In this document: one piece after another, positions 30,486-39,933 of the stretch | How the letters are laid out: every line of letters begins with the position of its first letter | How positions within the stretch are numbered: the stretch's first letter is position 1 | Assembly: GCF_026965535.1 (NCBI RefSeq) | Contig: NZ_CP114039.1 | Location: 4,774,001 to 4,838,000, forward strand | DNA length: 64,000 nt | Direction: 5' to 3' | DNA from: Corallococcus sp. NCRR | Lineage (GTDB): Bacteria; Myxococcota; Myxococcia; Myxococcales; Myxococcaceae | Position numbers and translations under genes: made by a program | The notes under the pieces: generated by a model | Database searches by the model: none | What the model saw: the letters and a program-made list of their open reading frames with translations, nothing else | Told to the model about the DNA's origin: nothing

Positions 30486-30854
30486 ATGCTTCCCGCGGGC
30501 CGGGTCGAGGGGACGCTCCTGTGCCACGTGGGGCCGCACCGCATCGCCTTCGAGGCGGGCGAGGTGGCCTCCATCGCCGCGCCGGACGCGGGCACCGTGT
30601 CCGCCCACCGGGCCTTCCTGGGGGCCGGGGGCGCCCAGCGCGTGCTGGTGACGGCCACCGGGGACACGGTGGGGGTGGACGGGCTGGAGATCGACTCGGA
30701 GGTGCTGTCCGTGCTGCCGCCCTCGCCGGTGGTGGCGGGGGCCTCCGGAGGCAGCCTGCGCGGCTTCGTGCTCACGCGCGGCGTGCTCTGGCCGCTGCTC
30801 AGCCTGGATGCCTTCCAGCGCTACCTGCGCGGGCTGGACGGGGAGGGCGGATGA
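30486..30854 (+). CDS. Second, divergent CheW-like protein
   Basis: 122 residues. GTLLCHVGPHRIAFEAGEVA and the C-terminal LRGFVLTRGVLWPLLSLDAF resemble the start and end of a CheW domain, but the GxxxxRGxxxPVxDL core is degraded, so it may lack normal contacts. Overlaps the next gene by four bases (ATGA). It could be an adaptor dedicated to one of the two MCPs or a decoy that tunes array assembly. Assignment as CheW-like is moderate. Confidence 0.65.
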   Translation: MLPAGRVEGTLLCHVGPHRIAFEAGEVASIAAPDAGTVSAHRAFLGAGGAQRVLVTATGDTVGVDGLEIDSEVLSVLPPSPVVAGASGGSLRGFVLTRGVLWPLLSLDAFQRYLRGLDGEGG

Positions 30855-32692
30855 TCGCCCCGCGGGAGCTCCGCGCCCTGGGGCGCTGGACGACGCGGCC
30901 CCGCATCCCGGGCAGCTGCCTGGGCGTGGGCATCGCGTTCCTCCACATCCACCTGTCGCACACGCTGCCGGAGGCCGGGCGCACGCCGCTGACGTGGCTG
31001 ATGTTCTGCGCGCTCGTGCTGTTCATCAGCGTGGGCTACGCGCGCGACACCCGGGCCCTGCGCACGCTCTTCGCGCTGGGCGAGGGGCGGCTGCCCGCCA
31101 CGTCGGAGCACCTGCTGGTGGCGGTCCAGGAGGTGGCGGCCATCCCCGGCCGCAGCTTCTGGTTCGTGATGCAGGGCTGGCTGGGCGGCACGCTGACGGT
31201 GGCCCTGGCCTTCCCGACCCTGGCGGACGTGCCGTGGACGGAAGGGGTGCGGGTGATGGTGCTGGGGATGTCCATTGGCCCCCTGAGCGCCATGCTCACC
31301 TACCTGATGGTGGTGCGCCGCGCGCGGGCCACGCTGGACCGGCTGGTGTCGCTGGGGCCGGCGCCGCTGGAGGTGCTGGCCGCGCTGCCGCCCCGGCGCA
31401 TGCACATCCGCCGCCGGCTGGTGGTCTTCACCGCCATCGCGGTGCTGAGCCCGTCGCTCTTCATCCTGGACGTGGCCTTCACGCGCACGGTGACGGTGGT
31501 GGATGCGTTGACGCAGGCCACCACGCCGGAGGCGCGCAAGGAGGTGATGGCGCGGGTGCGCGACGGAGACGGGCCGCCCCTGGGGCTCATCGCGGGGCTC
31601 GTCACGCTGCTGATTCTGGGCACCGCGGCGCTCGCGGGCACGGCGCTGTCGGAGCCCCTGCGCGCCATCACCGAGGACGCGACGCGCATCGCGCGCGGGG
31701 AGGTGCGGCCCCCGCGCGTCATCCACGCGGAGGACGAGGTGTGGGCCACCTCCGCGGCCTTCACCCAGATGCAGGTGCAGCTGGTGCAGGCCCTGTCGCA
31801 GCTCAAGCGGGCGGGCATCCAGATCTCCTCCACCACCGAGCAGCTGGTGGCCACCAGCACGGAGCAGGAGGTGGGCGCGGACGAGCAGGCCGGAGCGCTC
31901 AACGCCACCAGCGCCACCACGGAGGAGCTGGCCCGGTCCGCGCAGCAGATCGCCGACAACGCGGAGTCCGTGTCCGCCATCGCGGAGACGACCTTCGGCG
32001 CGGCGCAGTCCGGCCAGCGCGGCGCCACCGCCTTCCTGGGCGCCATGCAGCGCATGAAGGAGGACAACGAGGCCATCGCGGAGGCGGTGGTGCGCCTCAA
32101 CAAGCGCGTGCAGCAGATTGGCAAGGTGGTGGAGTTCATCAACGAGATCGCCGACAAGTCGGACCTGCTGGCGCTCAACGCGGAGCTGGAGGGCACGAAG
32201 GCGGGCGAGGTGGGGCGGGGCTTCTCGCTGGTGGCGGCGGAGATGCGAAGGCTGGCGGAGAACGTCATCCGCTCCACGAAGGAGATTGAAGGCCTCATCG
32301 GGGAGATCCGCGACGCGACCAACGGCGCGGTGATGGCCACGGAGGCGGGCCTGAAGACGACGGAGCTGGGCACGCTGCTGGCGGCGCAGGTGGACGACAG
32401 CCTGAGCCTCATCCTGGAGCTGGCGCGGCAGACGTCGCACGCGGTGCGCAGCATCTCGCTGGCGACGCTGCAGCAGCAGACGGGCACGGATCAGCTCGCG
32501 GCGGCCATGGGGGACATCCTGCGCGTCACCGAGCAGAACGCCGCGGCCACCAAGCAGATGGTGGCGGCCAACGCGGACCTGTCCGCGCTGGCGGCGGACC
32601 TGCAGCACGTGGTGCAGCGCTTCCATGTCGAGCCGGCTGGCGGCGAGTCGGCTGGAGCTTCTGGCACGCCTGGCGCGACGGGAGGCGTGTGA
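30851..32692 (+). CDS. Methyl-accepting chemotaxis protein, first of pair
   Basis: 613 residues from ATG 30851, overlapping the previous stop. The N-terminal ~290 residues contain several hydrophobic helices with no large periplasmic loop. A HAMP segment follows (SEPLRAITEDATRIARGEVR), then the cytoplasmic coiled-coil signalling domain. The hairpin tip reads DLLALNAELEGTKAGEVGRG, departing from the usual EAARAGE form. It should signal membrane or intracellular state to CheA. A 101-bp stretch (32153-32253) is identical to one in the next gene. Corresponds to mcp3A by position in che3. Confidence 0.9.
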   Translation: MIAPRELRALGRWTTRPRIPGSCLGVGIAFLHIHLSHTLPEAGRTPLTWLMFCALVLFISVGYARDTRALRTLFALGEGRLPATSEHLLVAVQEVAAIPGRSFWFVMQGWLGGTLTVALAFPTLADVPWTEGVRVMVLGMSIGPLSAMLTYLMVVRRARATLDRLVSLGPAPLEVLAALPPRRMHIRRRLVVFTAIAVLSPSLFILDVAFTRTVTVVDALTQATTPEARKEVMARVRDGDGPPLGLIAGLVTLLILGTAALAGTALSEPLRAITEDATRIARGEVRPPRVIHAEDEVWATSAAFTQMQVQLVQALSQLKRAGIQISSTTEQLVATSTEQEVGADEQAGALNATSATTEELARSAQQIADNAESVSAIAETTFGAAQSGQRGATAFLGAMQRMKEDNEAIAEAVVRLNKRVQQIGKVVEFINEIADKSDLLALNAELEGTKAGEVGRGFSLVAAEMRRLAENVIRSTKEIEGLIGEIRDATNGAVMATEAGLKTTELGTLLAAQVDDSLSLILELARQTSHAVRSISLATLQQQTGTDQLAAAMGDILRVTEQNAAATKQMVAANADLSALAADLQHVVQRFHVEPAGGESAGASGTPGATGGV

Positions 32693-32693
32693 C

Positions 32694-34508
32694 ATGGACC
32701 ACTCCTCACGCTCGGACTCCCGGCGGGCCGCCTTCAGCCAGCAGCTGATGTTCCCCGTGCCGCTGGCGAACCTGGTGGGCTCCACGCTGGGGCTGCACTT
32801 CGCGTCGCTCGTGGTGGGCGATGAGCTGCCCCGGAAGGAGCTGGGAACGCTCGTCGCCCTGGTGGTGGGCGTGAGCGCGCTGCACATGCTGCTGGGGGTG
32901 GGTGTGTCCCTGCGCCGCTTCCCCCGGCTGCGGGCCCTGGAGCGCGGAGCGCTGCCGCCCACGCTGGAGCACCTGTCGAAGGCGGTGGGGGAGGTTTCGC
33001 GCGCGCCGGGCGAGGCGTTCTTCCGCTCGCTGGGGTTGTGGGCGCTGACCACGGGTGTGGTGGCGATGGCGCTCGGGTCGGCCATGCACCTGCCGTGGAA
33101 GGTCACCCTGCGCGTCGCGGGGCTGGGGGCGCTGTTCGGCCCGCTCACGTCGCTGCTCGTGTACGGGCTCGTCACGTTGAGGGCGCGGCGCGGCGTGCTG
33201 TGGGTGGCGGAGCAGGGGCTGACGCACGCGCAGGTCATCGCCGCGCTGCCCCGGCGCTCGCGCATCGGCGCGCGGCTGGTGGCCTTCACCGCCATCTGCG
33301 TGGTGACGCCCGCGGTGATGTGCGCGCAGGTCGTCACGGCGCTGACGGAGCGGCTCTTCCACCGGCTGGTGGAGGCGGACAGCCCGGTCGCGCAGGGCTT
33401 GCTGGTGGACGCGTTCACGTCCAGCGCGCTCTTGTGCGCGGTGGTGTTCGGCCTGGCGCTGGCCACGGCGTACCTGGGCGGCACGCTGCTGGGGCGGCCC
33501 ATGCGGGAGTTGTCCGGGGAGGCGCGCCGCATCGCGGCGGGGGACCTGGCCAGCCCCCGGCTGGTGCCCGCGGAGGACGAGGTGTGGGCGGTGTCCGCGG
33601 CCTTCACCACGATGCGCACGCACCTGGCGGACGTGCTCGCGGAGCTGCAGCGCGCGGGCTCGCAGATTTCGGCCACCACGGAGGAGATCTTGAGCACCTC
33701 CGGGCGCTACGAGGCGGGCGCCGCGGAGCAGGCCAGCAGCCTGGACGAGACGAGCGCCACCACGGAGGAGCTGGCGCGCTCGGCGAAGCAGATCGCCGAG
33801 AACGCGAGTTCGGTGGCGGAGATCGCCCAGCGCACGCTGGCGGCGGCGCAAGGGGGGCAGCGCAGCGCGGAGTCCTTCCTGGGGGCCATGTCGCGCATGC
33901 GCCAGGACAACCAGGCCATCGGCTCGGCGGTGGGGCGGCTGGACAAGCGCGTGCAGCAGATCGGGAAGATCGTCGAGTTCATCAACGGCGTCGCGGACAA
34001 GTCGGACCTGCTGGCGCTCAACGCGGAGCTGGAGGGCACGAAGGCGGGCGAGGTGGGGCGGGGCTTCTCGCTGGTGGCGGCGGAGATGCGAAGGCTCGCG
34101 GAGAACGTGCTGGAGTCCACGAAGGAGATTGAGGGGCTGATTGAAGAGGTGCGCGAGGCCTCCGCCGCCGCGGTGACGGTGACGGGCGGCGGCGTGCGCG
34201 CGGTGGAGACGGGGACGGGGCTGGCGGAGCAGGTGTCCGAGTCGCTTCGCCAGATTGTCGACCTGGCGGGGCGGACGTCGGACGCGGTGCGGATCATCTC
34301 CCGGTCCACGCAGCAGCAGCAGGCGGGCACGGATCAGCTCGCGGAGACGATGGCGGACATCCTGCGCATCACCCAGCAGAGCCTCAACGCGACGAAGCAG
34401 GTGGGCGCGGCGAACGGGGACCTGTTGGGGCTGGCGCAGGACCTGCGCGGCGTGGTGGAGCGCTTCCAGATCCACCAGGCGACCCTGCGCAAGGGGGGCG
34501 GCGGGTGA
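32694..34508 (+). CDS. Methyl-accepting chemotaxis protein, second of pair
   Basis: 604 residues from ATG 32694; GGAGG lies 8 bases upstream and the previous stop ends one base before the ATG. Architecture is the same as its neighbour: multi-helix membrane region without a large periplasmic domain (about 15-260), HAMP (RPMRELSGEARRIAAGDL), signalling coiled coil with tip LNAELEGTKAGEVGRGFSLV. Sequence of the membrane part differs clearly from the first MCP while the signalling hairpin is nearly the same, so the two likely sense different cues and share the same CheA/CheW. Corresponds to mcp3B by position. Confidence 0.9.
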   Translation: MDHSSRSDSRRAAFSQQLMFPVPLANLVGSTLGLHFASLVVGDELPRKELGTLVALVVGVSALHMLLGVGVSLRRFPRLRALERGALPPTLEHLSKAVGEVSRAPGEAFFRSLGLWALTTGVVAMALGSAMHLPWKVTLRVAGLGALFGPLTSLLVYGLVTLRARRGVLWVAEQGLTHAQVIAALPRRSRIGARLVAFTAICVVTPAVMCAQVVTALTERLFHRLVEADSPVAQGLLVDAFTSSALLCAVVFGLALATAYLGGTLLGRPMRELSGEARRIAAGDLASPRLVPAEDEVWAVSAAFTTMRTHLADVLAELQRAGSQISATTEEILSTSGRYEAGAAEQASSLDETSATTEELARSAKQIAENASSVAEIAQRTLAAAQGGQRSAESFLGAMSRMRQDNQAIGSAVGRLDKRVQQIGKIVEFINGVADKSDLLALNAELEGTKAGEVGRGFSLVAAEMRRLAENVLESTKEIEGLIEEVREASAAAVTVTGGGVRAVETGTGLAEQVSESLRQIVDLAGRTSDAVRIISRSTQQQQAGTDQLAETMADILRITQQSLNATKQVGAANGDLLGLAQDLRGVVERFQIHQATLRKGGGG

Positions 34509-37450
34509 ACCCCAGCGAACGGCTGCTCAAGCAGTTCCGAGACCTTGTCACGGTCCGTCTGGAGCGCATCAACCGCTCCCTGATGGAGCTGGAGTCCGGG
34601 GGCAACCTGGAGGCCGGGCAGCGGGTGCTGCGCGAGCTGCACGGGCTCAAGGGCGAGGCCCGGATGATGGGCTTCAGCGAAATCAACACGCTCGCGCACG
34701 AGATGGAGGAGCTGGTCCGGTGCGCGGAGCCGCAGCGCTACCGGCTGTCGTCGGAGTCCACCGACGCGCTGCTCGCCACGGCGGACACGGTGCTCGCGCT
34801 GTCGGGCGCGCTCCAGGCGGGAGAGCCGCTCCTGGCGGTGGAGACGCTGGTGGCGACGCTGCAGCAGCGGGTCATCGCGGAGTCCGCGCGTCCGGTGGAG
34901 GGCGGCCGGGCCGCGAAGTCAGAGGGCGCGTCGCACCTCATCGTGTCGGACCGCCGGGAGCCCTCCGCGGCCGTGGTGGTCCCCGCGCACTGGGGAGCGC
35001 CCGCGTCACGCCCGGACGCGCCGGCGGGAGGCGCATCGCCGGGGACCGCCGCGTCACAGTTCCTCACGACAGCCCTCCGGGCAGAGCCGTCCGGGAGTCC
35101 GGCGGGAGCGCAGGGGGAGTCGCCTGCCTCGGGAGGAGCACCGAACTCGCACGGTCTCCATCCGGGAGGCTCGGGCCATTCGCACCTCATGGCCCCGGTG
35201 ACGGGAAGCCCGGGCGGCGCGCACCTCGTGGCTCCGGTAACGGGAAGCCCGGGCGGCGCACACCTTGCAGCCCCGGTGACGGGAAGCCTGGGCGGCGCGC
35301 ACCTCGTGGCCCCGGTGACGGGAAGCCCGGGAGGCTCGCAGCTCATGGCGCCGGTGACGGGAAGCCTGGGGGGCGCGCACCTCGTGGCCCCGGTGACGGG
35401 AAGCCCGGGAGGCTCGCAGCTCATGGCGCCGGTGACGGGAAGCCTGGGGGGCGCGCACCTCGTGGCTCCGGTAACGGGAAGCCTGGGCGGTGCACACCTC
35501 GTGGCCCCGGTGACGGGAAGCCTGGGCGGCGCGCACCTCGTGGCGCCGGCTCCCGGAAGCGCGGGGGCTCACCTGGGCAGCGCCGCCGGCAGCCCTGGGA
35601 ACTCTCACTTCGTGGGTCCCACGCCAGGCACGCCCTCGAACGCGTACCCCTCGGCCTCCGCCGCGTCTCCCGGCACGCGGATGGTCGACACCGCCCGCTC
35701 GCGCCCGCCTGCCACGACGAAGCATGCGACGGGCAACGTGCGCACCGGCGACGTCCGCATGGACACGGCCGTGCGCATCGGCGTGGCCAGCCTGGACATG
35801 CTCACCAGCGCGGTCACCAACCTGGGCCAGGTGGCCCGCCGCCGCGAGCTGGCCACCTCGCGCCGCCTGGAGCTCGTGCGCGAATTGAGCGAGCTGGCCC
35901 GCGTCGCGGAGGACCTGGGCCCCGCGGGCGTCGCGCTCGCGGAGCGCCTGGGCCGCGCCAAGGAACTCGCCGCCACGCTGCACCGCGAGGCCAAGCTGCT
36001 CGCCAACGCGGAGCTGCGCGACCTGGACCAGGTGTCGGAGGAGATCCAGGGCCTGCGCATGCTGCCCCTCTCCGTCCTCTTCGAACCCTATCCCCGCATG
36101 GTCCGCGACCTGGCGCGGGAGCTGGGCAAGGAGGTGGAGCTCGTCGTGGACGGCGAGGACACCCGCGCGGACCGCTCCGTCGTGGAGGCCTTGCGCGAAC
36201 CGCTCATGCACCTGGTCCGCAACGCGCTGGACCACGGCCTGGAGACCCGCGTGGACCGCGTCGCCTCCGGCAAGCACCCCCGGGGCTGCCTCACCCTGCG
36301 CGCCGCCCGCGAGGGCAGCCGCATCATCCTGCGCGTGGAGGACGACGGCGCGGGCATGGACCCGGCGCTCCTGCGCCGCGTGGCCGTGCGCCGGGGCGTG
36401 CTGGACGAGCCCGCCGCCAACGCCCTGTCCGACGCCGCCGCGCGCGAGCTCGTCTTCCTGCCCGGCTTCACCTCGCGCGACGTGGTCACCGACCTGTCGG
36501 GTCGGGGCGTGGGGCTGGATGCCGTACGTACCTCCCTCCAGGCCCTGGGCGGCGACGTGGGCGTGGAGTCCGCGCCCGGCTGGGGCACCATCTTCACCCT
36601 GCGCGTCCCGGTGTCCCTCACCGTGGCGCCCCTGCTCTTCGTCCAGGTCTTCGACGAGACGCTCGCCCTGAGCGCCGTCCACGTCTCCCGCGCCCTCAAG
36701 GTGGACGCCTCCGAGGTGGGAGAGGTCGCCGGTCGTCCCACCCTCCGGATGGAGGGCCGCGTGCTGCCCTTCGCCTCGCTGGCGTCGCTCTTGGGGCTCG
36801 CCACCGAGCGCCCCGCCCGGGAGGGCGAGCTGGTGCTGGTGGTGAAGGGCCAGGGCATGGAGGCCGCACTGGCGGTGGACAGGGTCCTGGAGGAGCGCGT
36901 CCAGGCCATCCTCCCCTTGAAGGGCATCCTCGCGCGCTACACGCACCTCACCGGGGCCACGTCGCTCGCGGACGGGCGGCTGGCCATGGTGCTGTCCGCG
37001 GCGGCGCTCGCGGCGGGCGTGCATGGCGTCGCGCCCCTGAAGCTCGCCCGCCCCCCGGTGCGCGCCCCCGCGCCCCGGCGCCGCCGCATCCTGGTGGTGG
37101 ACGACTCGCCCCTCACCCGGGAGCTGGTGGCCAACCTGCTGGAGGCGGTGGGGTACGACACCCTCCGGGCGGCGGATGGCCCCTCGGCGCTGGAGCAGCT
37201 GGAGCAGGAGGGCCCCCCGGTGGAGCTGGTCGTCACCGACCTGGAGATGCCGGAGATGGACGGCGTGGAGCTCACCCGGTGCCTGAAGTCGGACCCGGCC
37301 CGGCGCGGGCTGCCCGTCGTCATCCTCACCACCCGGGGAGGGGAGTCGGACCGGGCGCGTGGGTTGGCGGCCGGGGCGGACGGCTACATCACCAAGGGCG
37401 ACCTCGTCCGCCAGGACCTGGTGGACGTCGTGGGGCGGCTCCTGGCCTGA
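34505..37450 (+). CDS. cheA: CheA histidine kinase with C-terminal receiver (CheA3-like)
   Basis: 981 residues from GTG 34505, overlapping the preceding stop. Domains: Hpt with LHGLKGEARMMGF (His46); a long low-complexity linker (about 120-410) including ten 13-residue repeats at 225-354; dimerisation helices; ATPase with HLVRNALDHG near 569, DDGAGMD and GRGVGLDAVRTSL; CheW-like regulatory domain (LLFVQVFDETLALSAVHVSR); and a receiver with VVDDSPLTREL and phospho-acceptor near Asp912 in VVTDLEMPEMDG. It is therefore a CheA-CheY hybrid. In M. xanthus CheA3 lowers CrdA phosphorylation in concert with CrdS rather than driving a motor. Confidence 0.93.
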   Translation: MNPSERLLKQFRDLVTVRLERINRSLMELESGGNLEAGQRVLRELHGLKGEARMMGFSEINTLAHEMEELVRCAEPQRYRLSSESTDALLATADTVLALSGALQAGEPLLAVETLVATLQQRVIAESARPVEGGRAAKSEGASHLIVSDRREPSAAVVVPAHWGAPASRPDAPAGGASPGTAASQFLTTALRAEPSGSPAGAQGESPASGGAPNSHGLHPGGSGHSHLMAPVTGSPGGAHLVAPVTGSPGGAHLAAPVTGSLGGAHLVAPVTGSPGGSQLMAPVTGSLGGAHLVAPVTGSPGGSQLMAPVTGSLGGAHLVAPVTGSLGGAHLVAPVTGSLGGAHLVAPAPGSAGAHLGSAAGSPGNSHFVGPTPGTPSNAYPSASAASPGTRMVDTARSRPPATTKHATGNVRTGDVRMDTAVRIGVASLDMLTSAVTNLGQVARRRELATSRRLELVRELSELARVAEDLGPAGVALAERLGRAKELAATLHREAKLLANAELRDLDQVSEEIQGLRMLPLSVLFEPYPRMVRDLARELGKEVELVVDGEDTRADRSVVEALREPLMHLVRNALDHGLETRVDRVASGKHPRGCLTLRAAREGSRIILRVEDDGAGMDPALLRRVAVRRGVLDEPAANALSDAAARELVFLPGFTSRDVVTDLSGRGVGLDAVRTSLQALGGDVGVESAPGWGTIFTLRVPVSLTVAPLLFVQVFDETLALSAVHVSRALKVDASEVGEVAGRPTLRMEGRVLPFASLASLLGLATERPAREGELVLVVKGQGMEAALAVDRVLEERVQAILPLKGILARYTHLTGATSLADGRLAMVLSAAALAAGVHGVAPLKLARPPVRAPAPRRRRILVVDDSPLTRELVANLLEAVGYDTLRAADGPSALEQLEQEGPPVELVVTDLEMPEMDGVELTRCLKSDPARRGLPVVILTTRGGESDRARGLAAGADGYITKGDLVRQDLVDVVGRLLA
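35177..35566 (+). repeat. Ten 39-bp tandem repeats inside the CheA linker
   Basis: Ten contiguous 39-bp units encode 13-residue repeats of the form GAHLVAPVTGSPG, with variants SQLM for AHLV and SLG for SPG. The two variants alternate in the middle of the array. A few decayed units follow to about 35640. The linker joins Hpt to the dimerisation domain, so repeat number would set how far the phosphotransfer domain can reach. Confidence 0.9.
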
Positions 37451-37494
37451 AGTCTCCCAGGACTCGAGAGGACTCCCGGGGCCCATCGCATTGC

Positions 37495-37500
37495 TATACT
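37495..37500 (+). promoter_or_regulatory. Possible -10 element ahead of cheB
   Basis: TATACT lies about 30 bases before the cheB start in an 80-base gap. There is no good -35 partner. If active it would allow cheB-cheR transcription apart from cheA. Confidence 0.25.
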
Positions 37501-37530
37501 CCCGCGGCGCGTACGGGGTATTGAACGGAC

Positions 37531-38589
37531 ATGGGCAAGAAAGTGACGGTGCTGGTGGTGGATGACTCGGTCATCTGCCGTCAGCTCATCAGCGCGGCGT
37601 TGAGCGACGACCCGGACATCCAGGTCGTCGGCACCGCCGCGAACGGCCAGGAGGCCGTTGCCCTCACCAAGGAGCTGCGCCCCCACGTCATCACCATGGA
37701 CGTGGACATGCCCGTGATGGACGGGCTCACGGCCGTGGAGCACATCATGGCCGAGTGCCCCACGCCCATCCTGGTGCTGACGGGCGACCCGCGCTCGCAG
37801 GCCCCCGCGCTGACGTACCGCGCACTGGAGCTGGGCGCGCTGGCGCTTCAAATCAAGCCCGCCATCGACGCGGGGCCGGAGGCGTGGAACCTCACCAAGG
37901 AGGTGAAGCTCATCTCCTCCGTGCGCGTCATCCGCCACGTGCGCGGTCAGAAGCGCGGCCCGCCGGGGACGCCGCACACGCCCACCCCGGTGCTGCCCGC
38001 GGCCTCCATGGGCATCGTCGCGGTGGCCGCCAGCACGGGCGGCCCGCAGGTGCTCTACCGGATGCTGTCGGAGCTGCCGGCGGACTTCCCGGCGCCCATC
38101 GTCATCGTCCAGCACATCAACGCCGCCTTCTCGGAGTCGCTGGCCAGCTGGCTCGCCAACGCGAGCAAGCTGAAGGTCCGCCTGGCGGTGGACGGGGACA
38201 CACTTCAGCCCGGGCTGGTGCTGGTGGCGCCGCCGGATCAGCACATGGTGGTGCCCGTGCGAGGCCGCGTGGCGCTCAAGCCCGGCGTGGAGCGCGACGG
38301 GCACATGCCCAGCGGCACCGTGCTGCTGGAGAGCGTGGCCAAGGTCTACGCCCGGAGAGCGGTGGGCGTGGTGCTCACCGGCATGGGCGCGGACGGGGCG
38401 GACGGGCTCCTGGCCATCAAGCAGGGCGGTGGGCTGGCGCTGGCGCAGAACGAGGAGTCCTGCGTGGTGTTCGGCATGCCGGGCGCGGCGGTGGAGCGCA
38501 AGGCGGTGGACCACCTCATCCACGGCGATGACGTCGCGGCCACCCTGGCGCGCCTGGCGCGCGGAGAGTCGCTGGCCGCGAGCCGCTGA
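37531..38589 (+). CDS. cheB: CheB protein-glutamate methylesterase
   Basis: 352 residues. An N-terminal receiver ([11 protein letters not shown], Asp57 in [11 protein letters not shown]) joins a methylesterase domain whose triad is visible: Ser168 in AASTGGPQ, His195 in VQHINAAF and Asp288 in [10 protein letters not shown]. It removes methyl groups from, and deamidates, glutamates of the MCPs encoded upstream, giving adaptation. cheR follows after six bases. Confidence 0.95.
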   Translation: MGKKVTVLVVDDSVICRQLISAALSDDPDIQVVGTAANGQEAVALTKELRPHVITMDVDMPVMDGLTAVEHIMAECPTPILVLTGDPRSQAPALTYRALELGALALQIKPAIDAGPEAWNLTKEVKLISSVRVIRHVRGQKRGPPGTPHTPTPVLPAASMGIVAVAASTGGPQVLYRMLSELPADFPAPIVIVQHINAAFSESLASWLANASKLKVRLAVDGDTLQPGLVLVAPPDQHMVVPVRGRVALKPGVERDGHMPSGTVLLESVAKVYARRAVGVVLTGMGADGADGLLAIKQGGGLALAQNEESCVVFGMPGAAVERKAVDHLIHGDDVAATLARLARGESLAASR

Positions 38590-38595
38590 CCTCGC

Positions 38596-39858
38596 ATGAC
38601 GTCCTCCTCCGAGCGCTGGGCTCCCGTCCACGCCTGGCTTCAGGCGCACACGGGCATGGCGCTGAGCGGGGCCCAGCAGCGGCGGTTGGACGCGCGGCTG
38701 GACGCGCTGGGACACGGCCAGAGCGCGACGAGGTTGGTGGCGCACCTGCGCACCCCGGCGGGCGCGGCGGACCTGGCGCGGCTGGTGGACGCGGTGGCGG
38801 TGCACACGTCGGAGGTGTTCCGGGACGAGGTGCAGCTGTCCGCCTTCCGCGAGCACGTGCTGTCGCCCCGGGTGCAGCGCTCCAGGTCGCCGCTGCGCGT
38901 GTGGAGCGCGGGCTGCGCGGCGGGCGAGGAGGTCGCCACGCTGCTCCTCCTGATGGCGCAGGAGGGCGCGGATCCCTCGAGCCGCGTGCTGGGCACGGAC
39001 ATCTCCGAGCAGGTGCTCACCCGGGCGCGCGAGCTGAGCTTCCTGACGGATGCGCTCCGGCGCGTGCCGGACGCCGCGCGCTCGCGCTACTTCGAGCCGA
39101 AGGGCCGGCGCCACGCGCTGGTGGAGTCGCTGCGCGCGCAGGCCGAGTTCCGGCGCCACAACCTGATGGAGGCCCCCTATCCGGAGGCCCCCGGGGGCAG
39201 CGGCTTCGACATCATCTTCTGCCGCAACGTCCTCATCTACTTCACCCCGGAGGCCTTCCAGCGCACGGTGCGCAACCTGGGGGAGCGGCTCGCGCCCGGC
39301 GGGGTGCTGGTGCTGTCCGCCGCGGAGCCCCTGCTCCAGGTGCCCCCGGAGCTGCGGCTGTTGCCCAGCGAGCACGCGTTCTTCTACGTGCGCGAGGACG
39401 CCGCGCCCGTGGAGCCCGCCCGCCCGAAGCGGGACTCCGGCCGGTTCCCGGGCATCGCCACCGGAGCCTCCGGACCCGCCGCGCCCAAGCCGGAAACACC
39501 CGCGGCCCCGGCTCCGGTTCCGCCCCCGGCTCCAGACGAAGCCGCGATGGCCCAGGCGGACTGGCTCTTCTCGTGCGTGCTGGACGGGGCCTCCACGGGC
39601 GTCCCGGACGAGAAGTCCGAGCGCGACCTGCGCCGGTGCCTGGACCTGGATCCGGACCACGTCGCCGCCCGCTACCTGCTGGGGCTCCTCTTGGAGCAGT
39701 GTGGCCAGCCCGGCGCGGCCCTGGAGGCCTACCGCCGGGCCCTGCGGGCGGTGGAGTCCGGGCGGGCGCGGCCAGTGCCCTTCTTCCTCAACCTGCCCCG
39801 GCTCCGGGTGGCCTGCGCCCGGGCCGTGGAGCGGCTGGAGGCGGAAGGGGCGCGCTGA
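38596..39858 (+). CDS. cheR: CheR methyltransferase with C-terminal TPR-like region
   Basis: 420 residues. The CheR domain (about 1-275) has VHTSEVFRDEVQLSAF, the SAM-binding WSAGCAAGEEVATL, GTDISEQVLTRARE and FDIIFCRNVLIYFTPEA. A proline/alanine-rich linker (about 280-315) leads to a C-terminal helical region (DLRRCLDLDPDHVAARYLLG, QPGAALEAYRRALRA) resembling TPR units. It methylates glutamates of the MCPs with S-adenosylmethionine; the TPR part may dock it to receptors or regulate it. It is the last gene of the che3-like operon. Confidence 0.93.
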   Translation: MTSSSERWAPVHAWLQAHTGMALSGAQQRRLDARLDALGHGQSATRLVAHLRTPAGAADLARLVDAVAVHTSEVFRDEVQLSAFREHVLSPRVQRSRSPLRVWSAGCAAGEEVATLLLLMAQEGADPSSRVLGTDISEQVLTRARELSFLTDALRRVPDAARSRYFEPKGRRHALVESLRAQAEFRRHNLMEAPYPEAPGGSGFDIIFCRNVLIYFTPEAFQRTVRNLGERLAPGGVLVLSAAEPLLQVPPELRLLPSEHAFFYVREDAAPVEPARPKRDSGRFPGIATGASGPAAPKPETPAAPAPVPPPAPDEAAMAQADWLFSCVLDGASTGVPDEKSERDLRRCLDLDPDHVAARYLLGLLLEQCGQPGAALEAYRRALRAVESGRARPVPFFLNLPRLRVACARAVERLEAEGAR

Positions 39859-39933
39859 AGGGCAGGGGGGCGGCCGGGCGTGATGCAAACAGAAGCGGCG
39901 CGCGGGGCACTTTGGACCTAGGATGTCCGGCCC

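Noticed and set aside
30821-33697. Long minus-strand frame opposite the MCP genes
   Set aside because: The plus strand encodes clear HAMP and MCP signalling domains across this span; the antisense translation has no recognisable domain.
35177-35566. 39-bp repeats considered as a CRISPR array
   Set aside because: Units abut with no spacers and keep a protein reading frame inside CheA.
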